Shown in pieces: positions 37,242-51,268 of a stretch of DNA of 64,000 nt; the stretch's first letter is position 1; each line of letters opens with the position of its first letter. Below the pieces are notes generated by a model. It saw only the letters and a list, made by a program, of their open reading frames with translations, ran no database searches and was not told the DNA's origin. The stretch is from Charina bottae (Eukaryota; Chordata; Lepidosauria; Squamata; Charinaidae): assembly GCA_023362775.1 (NCBI GenBank), contig JALMGJ010000139.1, positions 41,567-105,566 of the forward strand, read 5' to 3'. A program made the translations under genes and the position numbers.

Positions 37242-40200
37242 TTATTTTGACATCAAGTGTTCTTTTGTATTCAGATCTGGCCTTAGCAGAATGACGAAGC
37301 ACTTGGGGATGAAGATGCAGCCCAGGAGTCCAGCACTGGAAGCCAAGATGGAGAAGACCTGCACGGCCACCATGTACTTCCCTTTGGTGCTCAGGTACGT
37401 GGGCACAAAGGAGATCCAGACGCTGCAGAAGACTACCATGCTGAAGGTGATCAGCTTGGCTTCGTTGAAGGCCCCAGGGAGGTTCCTAGCCAGGAAAGCC
37501 AGCATGAAGCAGAGAGCAGCCAGGAAGCCCATGTAGCTGAGAGCTCCATAAAACATGGCCACAGAGCCTTCATTGCATTGCAGGATGATCTCTCCAGGCT
37601 GGGAGTGCATGTCAGAGTCAGGGAATGGGGGAGAAGTGCCCAACCAGATGCTGCAGAGGACAACTTGGACACCTAAGCAACAAAGGATGATGGAGTTAGC
37701 CAGGCTCTTTCCCAGCCATCGCTGCACTTTATTCCCTGGTTTTGTGGCCAAGAAAGCTAACACCACCATGACTGTTTTGGCCAAGACAGAAGAGACAGCA
37801 AGAGAGAAAACAATGCTGAAGGCTGTTTGTCGGAGAAGGCAGGTGGCTCTCCTTGGCCAGCCAATGAACAGGAAGGGGGTCAAGAAGGAAAGCAGGAGGG
37901 AGACAAGGAGGATGTAGGAGAGGTCCCGATTGTTTTCTTTGACAATAGGAGTTTCCTGGAATTTAATGAACATTCCCAAGACAACTCCTGTGGTGAAGGA
38001 CAAGAACAAGGCAATGGAAGCCAGGATGATCCCCAACTTTTCTTGATAGAATAGGAAGGTTTTAATCTTGAAGATACAGTGATCTCGATTGATGTTTGGA
38101 TGCTGATCTTCTGGACATTTGCTGCATTTTTCTGAATCTGAAAAGTGGAAGGATAAGTTTTCCTATAAACCCTGTATGTCACCTTGGATGAAATTGGGAA
38201 AGGTATTACCAGCTCGGTTTGGAAGGAGTCAGTGTACAGTCAGAAGGAGGAGCTCCAGAGATGGGAGCTCCCCTGCAATGTTCAAGGAGATGCTGGGCTG
38301 CCATCTGTTGAAGATTGTTTAATTTGGGTTCCTGAAATGAGCAAGTGATTGGATTCATGGGCTCAATTGTCCCTTCCAGGTGTGATTCTTCTAAAAGGGC
38401 ATCAATTTCTCTGATTAATTCAGCCAGTTGTTTGTTCAGGTGAGAGTTTGAAAAAAATTTTTTTTCAGCTTTTGTCCTGGAGATGGCAACTTTTCTGACT
38501 GTGGCTACCCTGATAGGTAGCTTCCCTCTTTTCTCCTCCCACCCATTCCTGGAATACAAGAACCAATCACTTCCCTTTCCTTGCAGGAAGACTATGACCC
38601 TGGAAATTCTCTCGAATCAAAGAAATGTGGAATTAGCAATTTGAAATATTAAAGGGGTGTGTATAAGATGAAGAGTAAGAGAAGCCATCCCCTTGGCAAT
38701 GTTGAAAAGCCAAGCTTAAACTGCTTATCAATATCCCTTTATTATAAAATATATCCTTTATTATTAAAAGAAATTATTTTTTTAAAGCCAAGCTTAAAAA
38801 TGCCTATCAAAACACCCTTCCATGAAAAATGTCAGTGTCTATGGTCTTCCCAAAAGTCTGCCCCTTTTCTCTGGTGTCACCCACATTCCATGGTGGAGAT
38901 GGTTCCTTCTGGGCAAGGAAGACAGTCGTAGCAGCAGATGGGCTTCCCCTCCTGAGCCACCTTCCTGAATCTGGGCCGACAGCTTTCCACACACCTGGAA
39001 GGAGGCAGGGGCTGAGCAGAGAAGGAAGAAGAATGAGAAAATGATTTATGAATGTATTTCCAGAAACGGGGTGAAGGTTGAAGGTGTTGGTGACCTCCAG
39101 TTCTAGACGTAGACTTTACTAAATTCCAGGAGACCATTAAATAATATGTCTCAAGTTTGTTTTCCTGTTTGTCTTCTAATTTTTCTGTAGATTCTATCAT
39201 TTACAAACTCAATAGCTGAGGGGAAGGGTGGTGGACTCTTCAATTTGGTGAAAACAGTCATGTTGCTCCCATGGCTCAAATCTACCTCCCTTTACACAGG
39301 ACTAATAAGCAGTTTACTTGAATAGTTAAAGGTACGTTGGTCATCTGGCGAAAGAATATGTTCCCTCTCAAGGAGAAAAGAGATAACATTCAAAAGCACT
39401 CCCTGTCCCAAAATAGAAATCTTCTTGGTAAGAGCTTAAATAGAGTGAAATAAAGACTTTCACCCACCTTGTTTAGCTCTTCCATCTCTTCAGTAGCATT
39501 CTGGTGGATCCTCAACTTGAAATCCAGGGACCCCTGTCTTTCTAGAGTCCCAAACTTCACTCTGTTGAAGGACCTATCATTGGAAACCAGCCAGTTCACA
39601 ATGTCCATGTCTGCTGCCCGGTCTCCATTCTCATCCAAATATACCCCTTCTATGGAATTATTGTAAAACTGAGAATTTTGAAGGAAGGGATGAAGCTGGA
39701 ATGGAAGAGAAAATATATATATTCAGACAACAATTCCCAACCTTTATGGCAATACCCATTTATTTGTGTTGTGGGGTGGACTGAATCTCTCCCTCTGTGT
39801 GTATGTGTGTTTGTGTGTGTATGTGTTTCAATGCCTAATATAAACATAAGCACAACACACATCGGTAGACTGGATGGAACAGGTTTGGGTGGGACATGGT
39901 GCTGCTCCTGCTTGCAAAGAATAAATCAAAGAAGACAGACACAGAAGCAAAACAATTCATTTAGCAAGAAACCAATATAAGGATGCAATGTAATAATATT
40001 AGATGGAATGAGGGAAAAGATGGTTCAACAATGAAAACAGTAAGAATTACCTGCCATGCTTTCAGCCTTGGATTCTTCAATTTCTTACCCCCTTTGATCC
40101 TTCTCCTTGTAGATCTGGATAAAGAGGCTGCATTTAAGGCCCGGGCAACAGCCCAGATCACTTTTTAAATGAAATAGCCATCCAGAGACAGGATCCAATC

Positions 40201-41144
40201 GATCACCTGTTGGGGCAGAGCCTCCAGCTTTTCTCTCTCTTTGCACCGTCTCCAGACTTTCACAGAAAACGCATCTTTGGTGTATGAACACATAAATGAT
40301 TTCTTTGTAAAACGAATCATGGAAGAGTAAAAAGACCTAAACGCATCATAGTTTGCCATTTTATTTGGCTTCATCAGAAAAGAGAAAATGCTATGGATGA
40401 ATTGAATGAGAAACACATTCTTTATCAAATAAATGGAAAAGTCCCAGAGGCCTGTGGTCATCAGGACTTTTCCTCTAACAGGTTCCTCAAAGCATTCAAA
40501 TACTTTATCTATGAATAATAACCCGAAACAAATTGAATCAGGCTCTGCACCATAAAGAAAGACATTCACTTGTTTCCAATTTTTGTATGGTTCAAAATCA
40601 ATCACCCCTTTCTCCACAACTGTGGAAAAGGCTTGTGTTAAAACTGGACAAATGCCATTCTTGATCAGCATGGAAGTCATTGTCCTCATGAACATCTGCC
40701 CCTGGTCAGTGTCTGGAGCAAGCAGCCCAACCAAGGTCCACCTGAAATGGAGGAGCAGCTTGACCATCCCTGGGTACGGGAGTCCTTCAGCAGGGAGCAT
40801 TGGGTAGAAGAAAGGAAACTGAATTTTATCTCTCAGAATCTGGGAAACAAAAACAAAACTGTAACTGATCAGAAAAAGAAAGAAGGGAGATGCTATTTTA
40901 TATGACACCCATAACTCCCAAAATTTAAGGTAAGAATTAACAACAACAAAAACAACAACAACGGAATCTATCTCCTTTAACCTGTCCTTCCCATTGGATA
41001 ACCTGTGTCTTTATCATTAAATCTTACAATCTCCATAAAAAAGCTCTGTCCTTCACTTACAACATAGGACCTCTGATAGAAACTTGCATAACAAAACATT
41101 CCCAGAAAAGACATACTTGTGGGATTTTGTATGTGCCCAACATG
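37242..41144 (-). pseudogene. V2R vomeronasal receptor pseudogene A, copy 2 (exons 6-3 and stub of exon 2)
   Basis: Minus strand. Exon 6 at 37242-38137 (896 bp, open, full 7TM with [11 protein letters not shown]), exon 5 at 38885-39011 (127 bp, [11 protein letters not shown] and CCYDC), exon 4 at 39468-39695, exon 3 at 40051-40869, exon 2 stub at 41117-41144. Exons 4-6 have correct lengths, phases and GT/AG sites, so the 3' half could still be spliced. The TAA in exon 3 (40165-40167), the lost exon 3 acceptor and the missing exon 1 and most of exon 2 make the gene non-functional. An in-frame cryptic AG 30 bp into exon 3 might replace the lost acceptor but not cure the stop. Tail-to-tail with V2R B copy 1. 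Confidence 0.92.
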
Positions 41145-42027
41145 TACAGGAGTTGCTAAAGACATCTAAGGTCCATTCTAGCACACATGAGTTTTGCTGC
41201 ACTTCTGAATGAATAATTCCATTTAAACAGTGTACACACAGCTTGGGTGTCAACTGACCCTATCTCAAGAAAGAAAAGAAAACACCTGGTTGTGTACAGT
41301 GAGGCAGTTCACATATTCCTGCTGCAAATCTGGGTACCACGAGGGACTGGGAAATAACACCCCATGTGTGTGAGGCTCCCCCAAGTCAAGGACTGAAGTC
41401 AGAATAAAGGCTTTGGGTTCCCCTTTGCTAGGAAAGCCAACTTCAGCACCTTGTTTTGGGATAACGGGACAAGGAAAGCCTAAGATAGCAAACGAAGGAA
41501 GGAAGCACTTTTTTTGAGGTCATCCACTGGCTCTGAGGACACAGCACAGCAGGTTAGCCAGATCTGGCCAAGCGACCCCTGTCCATCTCCCAAGAACTTG
41601 CAGTCGCCAGAGCGCCACCGCTATCGGAAGGGCAAGCATGGTAAAGGCATATCTGCTTCTAACCTGGAAGAAGCCAAATTGGCTTCTTTGGGGCAATTCT
41701 CCACAGGGGTCACCCGGCTTCCGATCTGGGTTTCTTTGGGTCCCAACCCTTCCAAAGGGAGAGAGGTAGAATGTTCAGGAGAGAGCCCAGCACACTGATT
41801 GCCATGGCGAGATCCGGGCTGCAGTCCTTGGTCCTCAGTCGTGCCTTTTCCGCTCCTGGAACTTGTATATCCCAAATGTCTGGGCACTGTCCCTGGGCTG
41901 GGAGAAAAAAGGATTCTGGGTCTGCCATGGCTTCCTGTCATTGTGGTCCCTCTTGGGATTGAGGTGGCCCTTCCCTTTGCCTTGCTCATCCTAGATTTAG
42001 TCTGGAGGCTAAATCCTATGAATAATG
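41145..42027. other. Intergenic spacer, copy 2; nothing recognised
   Basis: Same as 1731-2607, with 6 extra bases near 41669. Confidence 0.5.
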
Positions 42028-42365
42028 GCTAAAGGAACTAGGTATCTTTAGCTTAACGAAGAGAAGACTGAGGTGAGACATGATAGTGGTCTTCCAGTAC
42101 TTGAAGGGCTGCCCCAGGGAAGAGGGCATCGATTTATTCACCATAGCACATGAGAGTAGGACAAGAAGCAATGGGTAGAAGCTCGTCAGAGGGAGATCCA
42201 ACCTGGAATAAGGAGGAATTTCCTGACAGTGAGAACCATTAAGCAGTGGAACAGCTTGCCTCCTGGAATGGTGGGTGCTCCGTCGCTGGAGGTTCTCAAG
42301 AAAAGATTTGTCCGAGTCTGTAGCTTGAATCATGTCAACTGGATTTCTATTTTCTCAGTGGAAAC

Positions 42366-42396
42366 GTTTCGCTCCTTATCCAAGAAGCTTCTTCAG
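42366..42396 (-). ncRNA. Hammerhead-like core, foldback arm 1, copy 2
   Basis: CTGAAGA / GCTTCTT-AAGGAGC stem / GAAAC on the minus strand, unchanged from 2946-2976. Confidence 0.6.
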
Positions 42397-42822
42397 TCTG
42401 AGCAATGTTAGTAAGGGAATCCTTAAATATGTTTCTAGGGTGGCTGTGTGACCTTGCACCTGGGGCTAGGTCATGGTTATTTGAGATGTTTATTTCTAAG
42501 TCCCTTTATCATCCAAAGGAGGATCATTAAGATTACCATGCTGCTGTTGAGCTTGCGAAATGGTCTTAATCTTCCTAGGCACAGAAGACAAAGCAGGAAG
42601 GAAAATAGGGGAAAGTCTTGTCCACAGAAGTCTTCTGTGCCTAGGAAGATTAAGACCATTTCGCAAGCTCAACAGCAGCATGGTAATCTTAACGATCCTC
42701 CTTTGGATGATAAAGGGACTTAGAAATAAACATCTCAAATAACCATGACCTAGCCCCAGGTGCAAGGTCACACAGCCACCCTAGAAACATATTTAAGGAT
42801 TCCCTTACTAACTTTGCTCAGA

Positions 42823-42853
42823 CTGAAGAAGCTTCTTGGATAAGGAGCGAAAC
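42823..42853 (+). ncRNA. Hammerhead-like core, foldback arm 2, copy 2
   Basis: Unchanged from 3403-3433. Confidence 0.6.
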
Positions 42854-43028
42854 GTTTCCACTGAGAAAATAGAAATCCAGTTGACATGATTCAAGCTACA
42901 GACTGTTCCACCTGGATGACTGAGAACCTTCATCGACATTTGTCCGAGATGGTATGAGGACTCCTTCCTTGGGCAGGGGGTTGGACTAGAAGACCCCCAA
43001 GGTCCTTTCCAACCCTATGATTCTATCA

Positions 43029-43635
43029 TTTTATTGTGAGTTGGGGGGCTGTAAATTAGTTGCAGTCACATGATGTTTTGCTTAATAGCCACAGCACTTC
43101 ATTTAACGACCAAAAGTGAAGGGAGGTCGTAAGTGTCAGAGCAGACAATGCTGGGGCAGGCAGTGCTTCTCCACAACTCCAAAGTTCTAAGCAGTAAATA
43201 GACACACAAACAGAGATTAGATAAAATAGTCTATTTACTCTATATACACAGTAACGTCCAACACAGATACAGATGAGATGAAGTAACAAGAAGAGAGTGA
43301 ACACAAAAGCTTCACTACTTTTATACAAATATTAACCAATCACGTGATAGGTCAAACAAATTATCTGCCACACCCAGCTAAACTATAGCACCTGTAATAT
43401 GAGTCACATCATACCTTCTACAATGGCTGCTAATTGGATGACTTGCAGAATATATCAACTCTCACCTTTATACATCTAGCCTCTCCTGTATAATAAATCT
43501 ACTTGCAAATTCTGGGCATTTTATAAACCCCAACAGTAAGCCATTTGCTGTCATGTGATTTTTTGTTTAGCGACTGCGACACTTAGCGACAGAGTTGCTG
43601 GTCCCAACTGTGGTCGCTAACTGAGGACTACTTTG
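43029..43635. repeat. Snake-type interspersed repeat, copy 2
   Basis: Counterpart of 3609-4215, again interrupted by the solo LTR. Confidence 0.5.
43134..43535 (+). mobile_element. Solo LTR, copy 2
   Basis: 402 bp with TG...CA ends and GTAAG on both sides, as at 3714-4115. Confidence 0.75.
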
Positions 43636-43682
43636 TGAGGACTACTTTGGATCTACACAGAGATACACACATATGTAAAACG

Positions 43683-44455
43683 GCTGTATCCCCAAGATTA
43701 AAACCTTCCTATCCTATCAAGAAAATCTGGGGATCATTCTGGCTTTCACTGCCTTGTCCCTGTCTTTAACAACAGGTTTAGGGAATCTTCATTAAATTAC
43801 AGGAAATGCCAATCTTCAAAGCCTACAATTGGGACCTCTCCTACTTCCTCCTTCTCTCCCTCCTGCTTTCCTTCTTGTCCTCTTTCCTGTTCATCAGTCA
43901 GCATCCTTTCTTGCTCTTGTCTCCAAATGGTCATATGTGGCATCTGGCTGGGCATGTCTGCACCATTCTCTGACTCTGACCTGCACCCTCAACCTGGAGA
44001 GATCATCCTACAACGCAATGAAGGCTCTGCTGCTAGGCCAACTCCATCATCCTTTCTTGCTCTTCTCTCCAAATGGTCATATGTGGTATCTCGATGGGCA
44101 TGTCTGCACCATTCCCTGACCTGCACCCTCAATTTGGAGAGATCATCCTACACTGCAATGAAGGCTCTGCTGCTTGGCTAACTCCATCATCCTTTCTTGC
44201 TCTGGTGTCCACTTTGTCATCGGAATATTTTTGGGGATTTCTCCTTCCATCCCTGACTCTGAGTTGTACTCACAGCCAGGGGAAATTCCTACAATGCAAT
44301 GAAGGCTCTCTGGCCATATTTTACAGTATCAATTTGGCTACATGATGGCTGTGCAGGTCTTCTCCATCTTGGCCTCTGGTACTGGCCTACTGGGCTGCAC
44401 CATCATCTCCAAAAGCTACATTATTTTGCTTAGACCAGATTTGAATGCAAGATAG
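43683..44455 (+). pseudogene. Degenerate V2R exon 6 relic, copy 2
   Basis: Counterpart of 4263-5035 with the same deletion, frameshifts, amplified units (from 43902, 44048 and 44188) and terminal TAG. Confidence 0.85.
43902..44335 (+). repeat. Amplified V2R exon 6 segment, three units, copy 2
   Basis: Units of 146, 140 and about 148 bp; no unit-number difference from the first copy. Confidence 0.85.
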
Positions 44456-45524
44456 AAAATTAACCCCTGAATGTCATTTAGTAAGTCTGAGTCTAATCTA
44501 TTTGATAGATTAATGTTCCTAAACAAATAAAACAAACAAACAAGAGCAAAAGAATAAGTCCTGTTTTTCAAATCATGATATAATGGACTACCATTTTAAA
44601 ATAATTATGATTCCCCTATTCTATTTCCTGTTGTTTGCACAGAATGACAGTGCATGTGTGACATTTTGTGTCAGGAGCCTTCCAGACTATGCATGCTGCA
44701 AAGATTTTGCTAATAAATGCCATATTTAGATAATAAAAATATGCAATGCTGGTTAGCTCCAGCTTCACAAACTAGAGGCCCAGCTCTTGTCTATCTCAAG
44801 AAAGGATCCACAGCTACCCAGAGACAGATAGCCAACATCACCTTGGAAAAAGACCAACTAATCCATGCTAATGTGTAACTCTCCATGTCCATGCTCAAAG
44901 TCTCTCTATATTGTGCACTTTTCTAAACATTGGAACTATTTGGGACCAAATCCTACCTGGTTTAACTTTCAAGTTTCCATCCACATCTTGGTCACCTGTG
45001 AGTTACTGTAACTCATTTGAAGTTCATAGAGGTGATATTTCTCCACCTTACAATTATCCAAATCACAGTGATTTCCTTGTTGACTTTCTGCTAAGTGCCT
45101 TGAGACTCTTCAACAGTCTAGCTGAAGATAGGACACGAGCATGTGAAAAACATGTTTTGAAGTCAAGATCAGACTCAGAAGCAAAGCTGGGTGATGTCTA
45201 TGTCAGAAACACAGGAAGCATAAATGGCTCTGGAGAGGGCAAGATCCTAGGGAGGGCAGGTGGGGGTGCATTGACTTCCCTCCCCTTCAGTTGTGAAGTC
45301 TTGGCTAGACTGACTCTAGATTAGGAATGCCTCTGAAGCATCTGACTTGGAAGAGGGCTTTGGTTTCTTCCATCTCTTCTACTTGATCTTCCTTGAAAAC
45401 AGACACAGTGCTGGAGGTTCAGTCAGGAACAACAGTCATGTTGCTGCTCGTGCTGCTGTTTTCTTCTTGTTCTTGTCCAAAAGTTGGCACAATACAGGAG
45501 GCTCATTTAGGACCACAAAAAATC
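44456..45524 (+). promoter_or_regulatory. 5' flank of V2R B, copy 2
   Basis: Counterpart of 5036-6104; no difference noticed, so any promoter would be shared by both V2R B copies. Confidence 0.4.
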
Positions 45525-46205
45525 ATGTTGCTGTTACTTCTCCTTCTGCTGCTTTTTTGGCCCCATGGAACATGTAGGATGCACAGAGCCAATTGCCTCC
45601 TGCCTCGGAAGATAGATGAGGTGGACCCACAGAATCATTACAGACCAGGAGAGTTTTCAGTAGGTGGGTTAGTCTCTGCAACCAAGATTACATTTCAACC
45701 ATTAACCTTCGACACAAGTCCTTCAACGGTATTAGTCACGTAAGTCCATATTTTTCACCTTATCTTAGCCACGTCATGGCAGATGGATTTTAAAAGTTCC
45801 AGCCCTCCTATCTTGCCAGGCATTGTCCCTTTGATCTACTACTTTTCCTCTCTTCCTGTCCTATTTCATCTTTTTGGATTTTACACCCTGCAGCTAATTA
45901 GCGCAAAATTCACCTTGTGTCATAAGTGTATCATCAAGTAGGGATCCTCTGCTTTTCTTGACTCTGAAGAATAAACACTCATTTCCCTTGGTTAGTAAAT
46001 ATCCTTGAATACATAGTCCCTCCCTTCCATCCTTGGATAGGTTCTCCCTTCCACCTTCCCCTTGACCCATAAAGGGATCAACATGTACACAAAAAGGCAG
46101 GAAATATAGATGTAGATGTAGATGTAGATGTAGATGTAGATGTAGATGTAGATGTAGATGTAGATGTAGATGTAGATGTAGATGTAGATGTAGATGTAGA
46201 AGTAG

Positions 46206-46300
<95 letters not shown>

Positions 46301-48342
46301 TTTATTTATTTATTTATTTTCCTGCATTGAAAATAAGATAACCTCCACAATCAATTTTCTGGACCAATATTCACTGATAATATAGAAAGAATCTGAGATC
46401 AGAATTTATTAACTCTTAGAGTACCCCTATCTCTGTTATTCCCAATTTAAATTGACGCCAGATACCCTAAACCTATTATGATTTTGATATAAGTTGGAAA
46501 TTACCTTTCTAAATTTATGCTGTAATGATTTTATATTTATTATGGAAACAGGTCAAACTTCCAACTGCAATTTATTAATAATATTCTAATATCTGTCTTA
46601 ATGTAGATTAATAAACCATTTTATTATTTTTATGCTAATTTGGCAGGTGTCTGGTGGAATCCTCTACTCCATTCAGAGACACCCCTGGGCTGAAATTAAT
46701 AAGAAGTATTATTCTAAAAACAGGCTAAACAAAATGTCCCTTACATTGATTATCTTCTAATATATTTATCCTTGCAGGATTTCAGCAACAGAATACTGGA
46801 AAAGGCTTTCCTTTCTTTTTGCCATCCAGGAGATCAACCAGGATTCTCATCTCCTACCCAACATCACTCTGGGTTACAACATTTATGAAACTTATTCTAA
46901 TATAGAAAAGACTTTGGATGCTTTGCTGGACCTGCTTTCAGACGGAGAGGCAAATGTTCCGAACTATAGCTGTGGAAGGCAGAGAAACACAGTGGCCATT
47001 CTTGAAGGAGAAGAGACTGGCATCTCCATCCAGATTATGACCATGTTGGGCACATACAAAATCCCACAAGTATGTCTCTTTTAGGTATTTCAATCAGAGG
47101 TCCTGTGTTGTAACTGAAGGACATAACTTTTTTATGGAGATTGTAAGATTTAATGATAAAGGAAAAGGTTATCCAATGGGAAGGAAGGGTTAAAGCAGAT
47201 AGATTCCCTTCTTGTTTTTGTTGTTGTTCTTCATTATTATCTTAAATTTTGGTAGTTATGGGCGTCATATAAAATAGCATCTCCCTTCTTTCTTTTTCAG
47301 ATCAGTTACAGTTTTGTTTCCCAGATTCTGAGAGATAAAATTCAGTTTCCTTTCTTCTACCCAATGCTCCCTGCTGAAGGAGTCCCGTACCCAGGGATGG
47401 TCAAGCTCCTCCTCCATTTCAGGTGGACCTTGGTTGGTATGCTTGCCCCAGACACTGACCAGGGGCAGAGGTTCATGAGGACAATGACTTCCATGCTGAA
47501 TAAGAATGGCATTTGTCCAGTTTTAACACAAGCCTTTACCACAGCTTTGGAGAAAGTGGTGATCGATTTTGAACCATACAAAAATTGGAAACAAGTGAAT
47601 GTCTTTCTTTATGGTGCAGAGCCTGATTCAATCTTTTTCGGATTATTATTAATAGATAAAGTATTTGAAAGCTTTGAGGAACCTGTTACAGGAAAGGTCC
47701 TGATGACCACAGACCTCTGGGACTTTTCCATTTATTTGATAAATAATGTGTTTCTCATTCAATTCATTCATAGCATTTTCTCTTTTCTTATGAAGCCAAA
47801 TAAAATGGCAAACTATGATGCGTTTATGTCTTTTTACTCTTCCATGATACATTTTGCAAAGAAATCATTTATGTGTTCATATACCAAAGATGCATTTTCT
47901 GTGAAAGTCTGGAGACGGTGCAGAGAGAGAGAGAAGCTGGAGGCTGTGCCCCAACAGGTCATCGATCGGATCCTGTCTCTGGACGGCTATTTCATTTACA
48001 AAGTAATCTGGGCTGTGGCCCGGGCCTTAAATGCAGCCAATTTAGCCAGGTCTACGAGGACAAGGATCAAAGGGGGTAAGAACTTGAAGACTCCAAGGCT
48101 GAAGGCATGGCAGGTAATTCTTACTGTTTTCATTGTTGAATCATCCTTTCCCTCATTGCACCAAATATTTCATTGCATCCTAATATTGGTTTCTTGATTA
48201 ATGAATTGTTTTGCTTGTGTGTCTCTCTTCTTTGATTTATTCTTTGCAAGCAGGAGCACCACCATGTCCCACCCAAAACTGTCCCATCCAGTCTACCAAT
48301 GTGTGTTGTGCTTATGATTATATTAGGCAGTGGAAAAAAAAA

Positions 48343-48389
<47 letters not shown>

Positions 48390-50924
48390 GTCCCCCCCAC
48401 AACACAAATAGAAGGGTATTGCCATAAAGGTTGGGATGTGTTGTCTGAATATATGCATTTTCTCTTCCACTCCAGGTTCATCCCTTCCTTCAAAATTCTC
48501 AGTTTTACAATAATTCCATAGAAGGGGTATATTTGGACGAGAATGGAGACCGGGCAGCAGATGTGGACATTGTGAACTGGCTGGTTTCCAGCAATAGGTC
48601 TTTCAACAGAGTGAAGTTTGGGACTCTAGAAAGACAGGGGTCCTTGGATTTCAAGTTGAGGATCCACCAGAATGCTACTGCAGAGATGGAAGAGCTAAAC
48701 AAGGTGGGAGGAAAGTCTTTATTTCACTCTTTTTAAAGTTCTTACCAAGAAGATTGCTATCTTAGGACAGAGAGTGCTTTTGAATGTTATCTCTGTTCTT
48801 CAGGGGAGGGACGATATTCTTTCGCCAGATGACCAACATACCCTTAACTATTCAAGTAAACTGCTTATTAGTCCTGTGCAAAGGGAGGTAGATTTGAGCC
48901 ATGAGAGCAACATGACTGTTTTCACCAATGGAAAGAGTCCACCCCACTTCCCTCAGCTATTGAGTATGTAAATTTAGAATCTACAGAAAAATTAGAAGAC
49001 AAACAGGAAAACAAACTGCAGACATATTATTTATTGGTTTCCTAGAATTTAGAAAAGCCAAAGTCTAGAACTGGAGGTCACCAATCCCTTCTACCTTCAC
49101 CCCCTTTCTGGAAATACATTCATAAATCATTTTCTCATTCTTCTTCCTCTCTCTGCTCAGCCCCTGCCTCCTTCCAGGTGTGTGGAAAGCTGTCAGCCTG
49201 GATTCAGCATGGTGGCTCAGGAAGGGAAGCCCATCTGCTGCTACGACTGTCTTCCTTGTGCAGAGGGAACCATCTCCACCATGGAAGGTGGGTAACACCA
49301 GAGAAAAGGGGCAGACTTTTGGGAAGTCCATAGACCCTGACATTTTTCATGAAAGGGTGTTTTGATAGGCATTTTTAAGCTTGGCTTTAAAAATATAATT
49401 TCTTTTAATAATAAAGGAGATATTTCATAATAAAGAGATATTGATAAGCACGGTAAGCTTGGCTTTTCAAAGTTGCCAAGGGGATGGCTTCTCTTGCTCT
49501 TCATCTTATACACACCCCTTTAATATTTCAATTTGATAATTCCCCATTTCTCTGAAAGAGAGAATTTCTAGGGTGATAGTCTCCCTGCAAGGAAAGGGAA
49601 GCGATTGGTTCTTGTAGCCAAGGAATGGGTGTGAGGAGAAAAGAGGGAAGCTACCTATCAGGGTAGCCACAGACAGAAAAGTTGGCATCTCCAGGACAAT
49701 AGGTGCATTTTTTTTTAAACTCTCACCTGAACAAACAACTGGCTTACTTTATCAGAGAAATTGATCCTCTTTTAAAAAAATCAGACCTGGATGGGACAAT
49801 TGAGCCCATAAGTTAAGTCACCTGTTCATTTCAGGAACCCAAATTAAAGGATATTCAACAGATGGCAGCCCAGCATCTCCTTGAACATTGCAGGGGATCT
49901 CCCATCTCTTGAGCTTCTCCTCCTGACTGCACACTGACTTCTTCCAAACAGAGTTGGTAATAACATTTAATGTTTCATTCAATGTGAAATACAGCATCTA
50001 TAGGAGACTTTATTCTTCTACTTTTCAGATTCAGAAAAATGCAGAAAATGTCCAGAAGATCAGCATCCAAACATCCATCAAATTCACTGTATTCCCAAGA
50101 TTAAAACCTTCCTATCCTATCAAGAAAAGTTGGGTATCATCCTGGCTTCCATTGCCTTGTTCTTGTCCTTCACCACAGCATTTGTCTTGGGAATGTTCAT
50201 TAAATTCCAGGAAACTCCCATTGTCAAAGCCAACAATCAGGACCTATCCTACATACTCCTTGTATCCCTCCTTCTTTCCTTCTTGACCCCCTTCCTGTTC
50301 ATTGGCCGGCCAAAGAGAGCCACCTGCCTTTTCCGACAAACAGCCTTCAGCATTGTTTTCTCACTTGCCGTCTCTTCTGTCTTGGCCAAAACAGTGACAG
50401 TGGTGTTAGCTTTCTTGGCCACAAAACCAGGGAATAAAGTACAGCGATGGCTGGGGAAGAGCCTGGCTAACTCCATCATCCTTTGTTGCTTAGGTGTCCA
50501 AGTTCTCCTCTGCAGCATCTGGTTGGGCACTTCTCCCCCATTTTCTGACTCTGACATGCACTCCCAGCCTGGAGAGATCATCCTGCAATGCAACGAAGGC
50601 TCTGTAGCCATGTTTTATGGAGCTCTCAGCTACATGGGCTTCCTGGCTGCCATCTGCTTCCTGGTGGCTTTCCTGGCGAGGAACCTCCCTGGGGCCTTCA
50701 ACGAAGCCAAGCTGATCACCTTCAGCATGCTGGTCTTCTGCAGTGTCTGGGTGTCCTTTGTGCCCACCTACCTGAGTACTAAGGGGAAGTACATGGTGGC
50801 CGTGCAGGTCTTCTCCATCTTGGCCTCCAGTGCTGGACTCCTGGGCTGTATCTTCATCCCCAAGTGCTTCATCATTCTGCTAAGGCCAGATCTGAATACA
50901 AAAGAACACTTGATGTCAAAATAA
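45525..50924 (+). CDS. Type-2 vomeronasal receptor V2R B, copy 2 (six exons, apparently intact)
   Basis: Exons: 1, 45525-45739; 2, 46778-47069; 3, 47301-48113; 4, 48476-48703; 5, 49161-49287; 6, 50029-50924. All splice dinucleotides, phases and open frames match copy 1, and the translated exons show no amino-acid difference, so the predicted 856-aa receptor is the same. Differences are confined to introns (one hexamer fewer in intron 1, the CA/GA boundary in intron 3). It stands head-to-head with pseudogene A copy 2, about 4.4 kb apart. In-frame upstream ATGs at 45393 and 45438 are also kept. If the duplication is real, these are two identical receptor genes; if it is an assembly artefact, there is one. 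Confidence 0.9.
46106..46318 (+). repeat. Compound hexamer microsatellite in V2R B intron 1, copy 2
   Basis: (GATGTA)n(ATACAT)n(TTTA)n, 6 bp shorter in the ATACAT part than at 6686-6904. Confidence 0.95.
48335..48385 (+). repeat. A10-(CA)n-(GA)n tract in V2R B intron 3, copy 2
   Basis: Same total length as copy 1 but with one CA fewer and one GA more, equivalent to a single C-to-G change at the boundary. Confidence 0.9.
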
Positions 50925-51268
50925 CATACAAAAGTGGGTTTTCTATAATTGTCAATTAATCATTCTAACAGCCTTTGACCTTTCAATGTTTCTTAAAATA
51001 ACTGAAAAGAAATGACCAGTTCCTGTTTTTTCACTTCATGATAGAAATAGACCATCGTTTTAAATAAATATGAAATCCTCATTTGTATTTGCTTTTGAGT
51101 AGATGAATGCTTTGGGTTAGTGTAAGAGAATTTTGTCAAGAGCTGGAACTGGAAACTGATACACAATTACATTGGAGCACAAATTGGTGATTTGACAGAG
51201 CTGAGAAAAGACGGGCCTAAAGAGGGAAGAGGTCACAGCCACTTTTTATAGACTGATGTTTGCTGATC
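50925..51268 (+). other. 3' flank of V2R B, copy 2
   Basis: Counterpart of 11511-11854; non-coding. Confidence 0.5.

Larger units (their letters stand above)
42317..42937. mobile_element. Penelope-like foldback element, copy 2
   Basis: Arms 42315-42588 and 42631-42904, spacer 42589-42630. Both arm mismatches are the same as in the first copy, and the flanking ATTTGTCCGAG repeat is kept, so the foldback was in place before the long duplication. Confidence 0.8.
42028..43028 (+). mobile_element. CR1 3' end, copy 2, split by the foldback
   Basis: Identical in layout to 2608-3608: CR1 pieces at 42028-42316 and 42938-43028. Confidence 0.75.

Noticed and set aside
38206..38559. 117-aa minus-strand ORF in intron 5 of pseudogene A with a plausible-looking helical composition
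   Set aside because: The matching intron of V2R B (about 10190-10540) is broken by stops and indels; it is intronic and unsupported.
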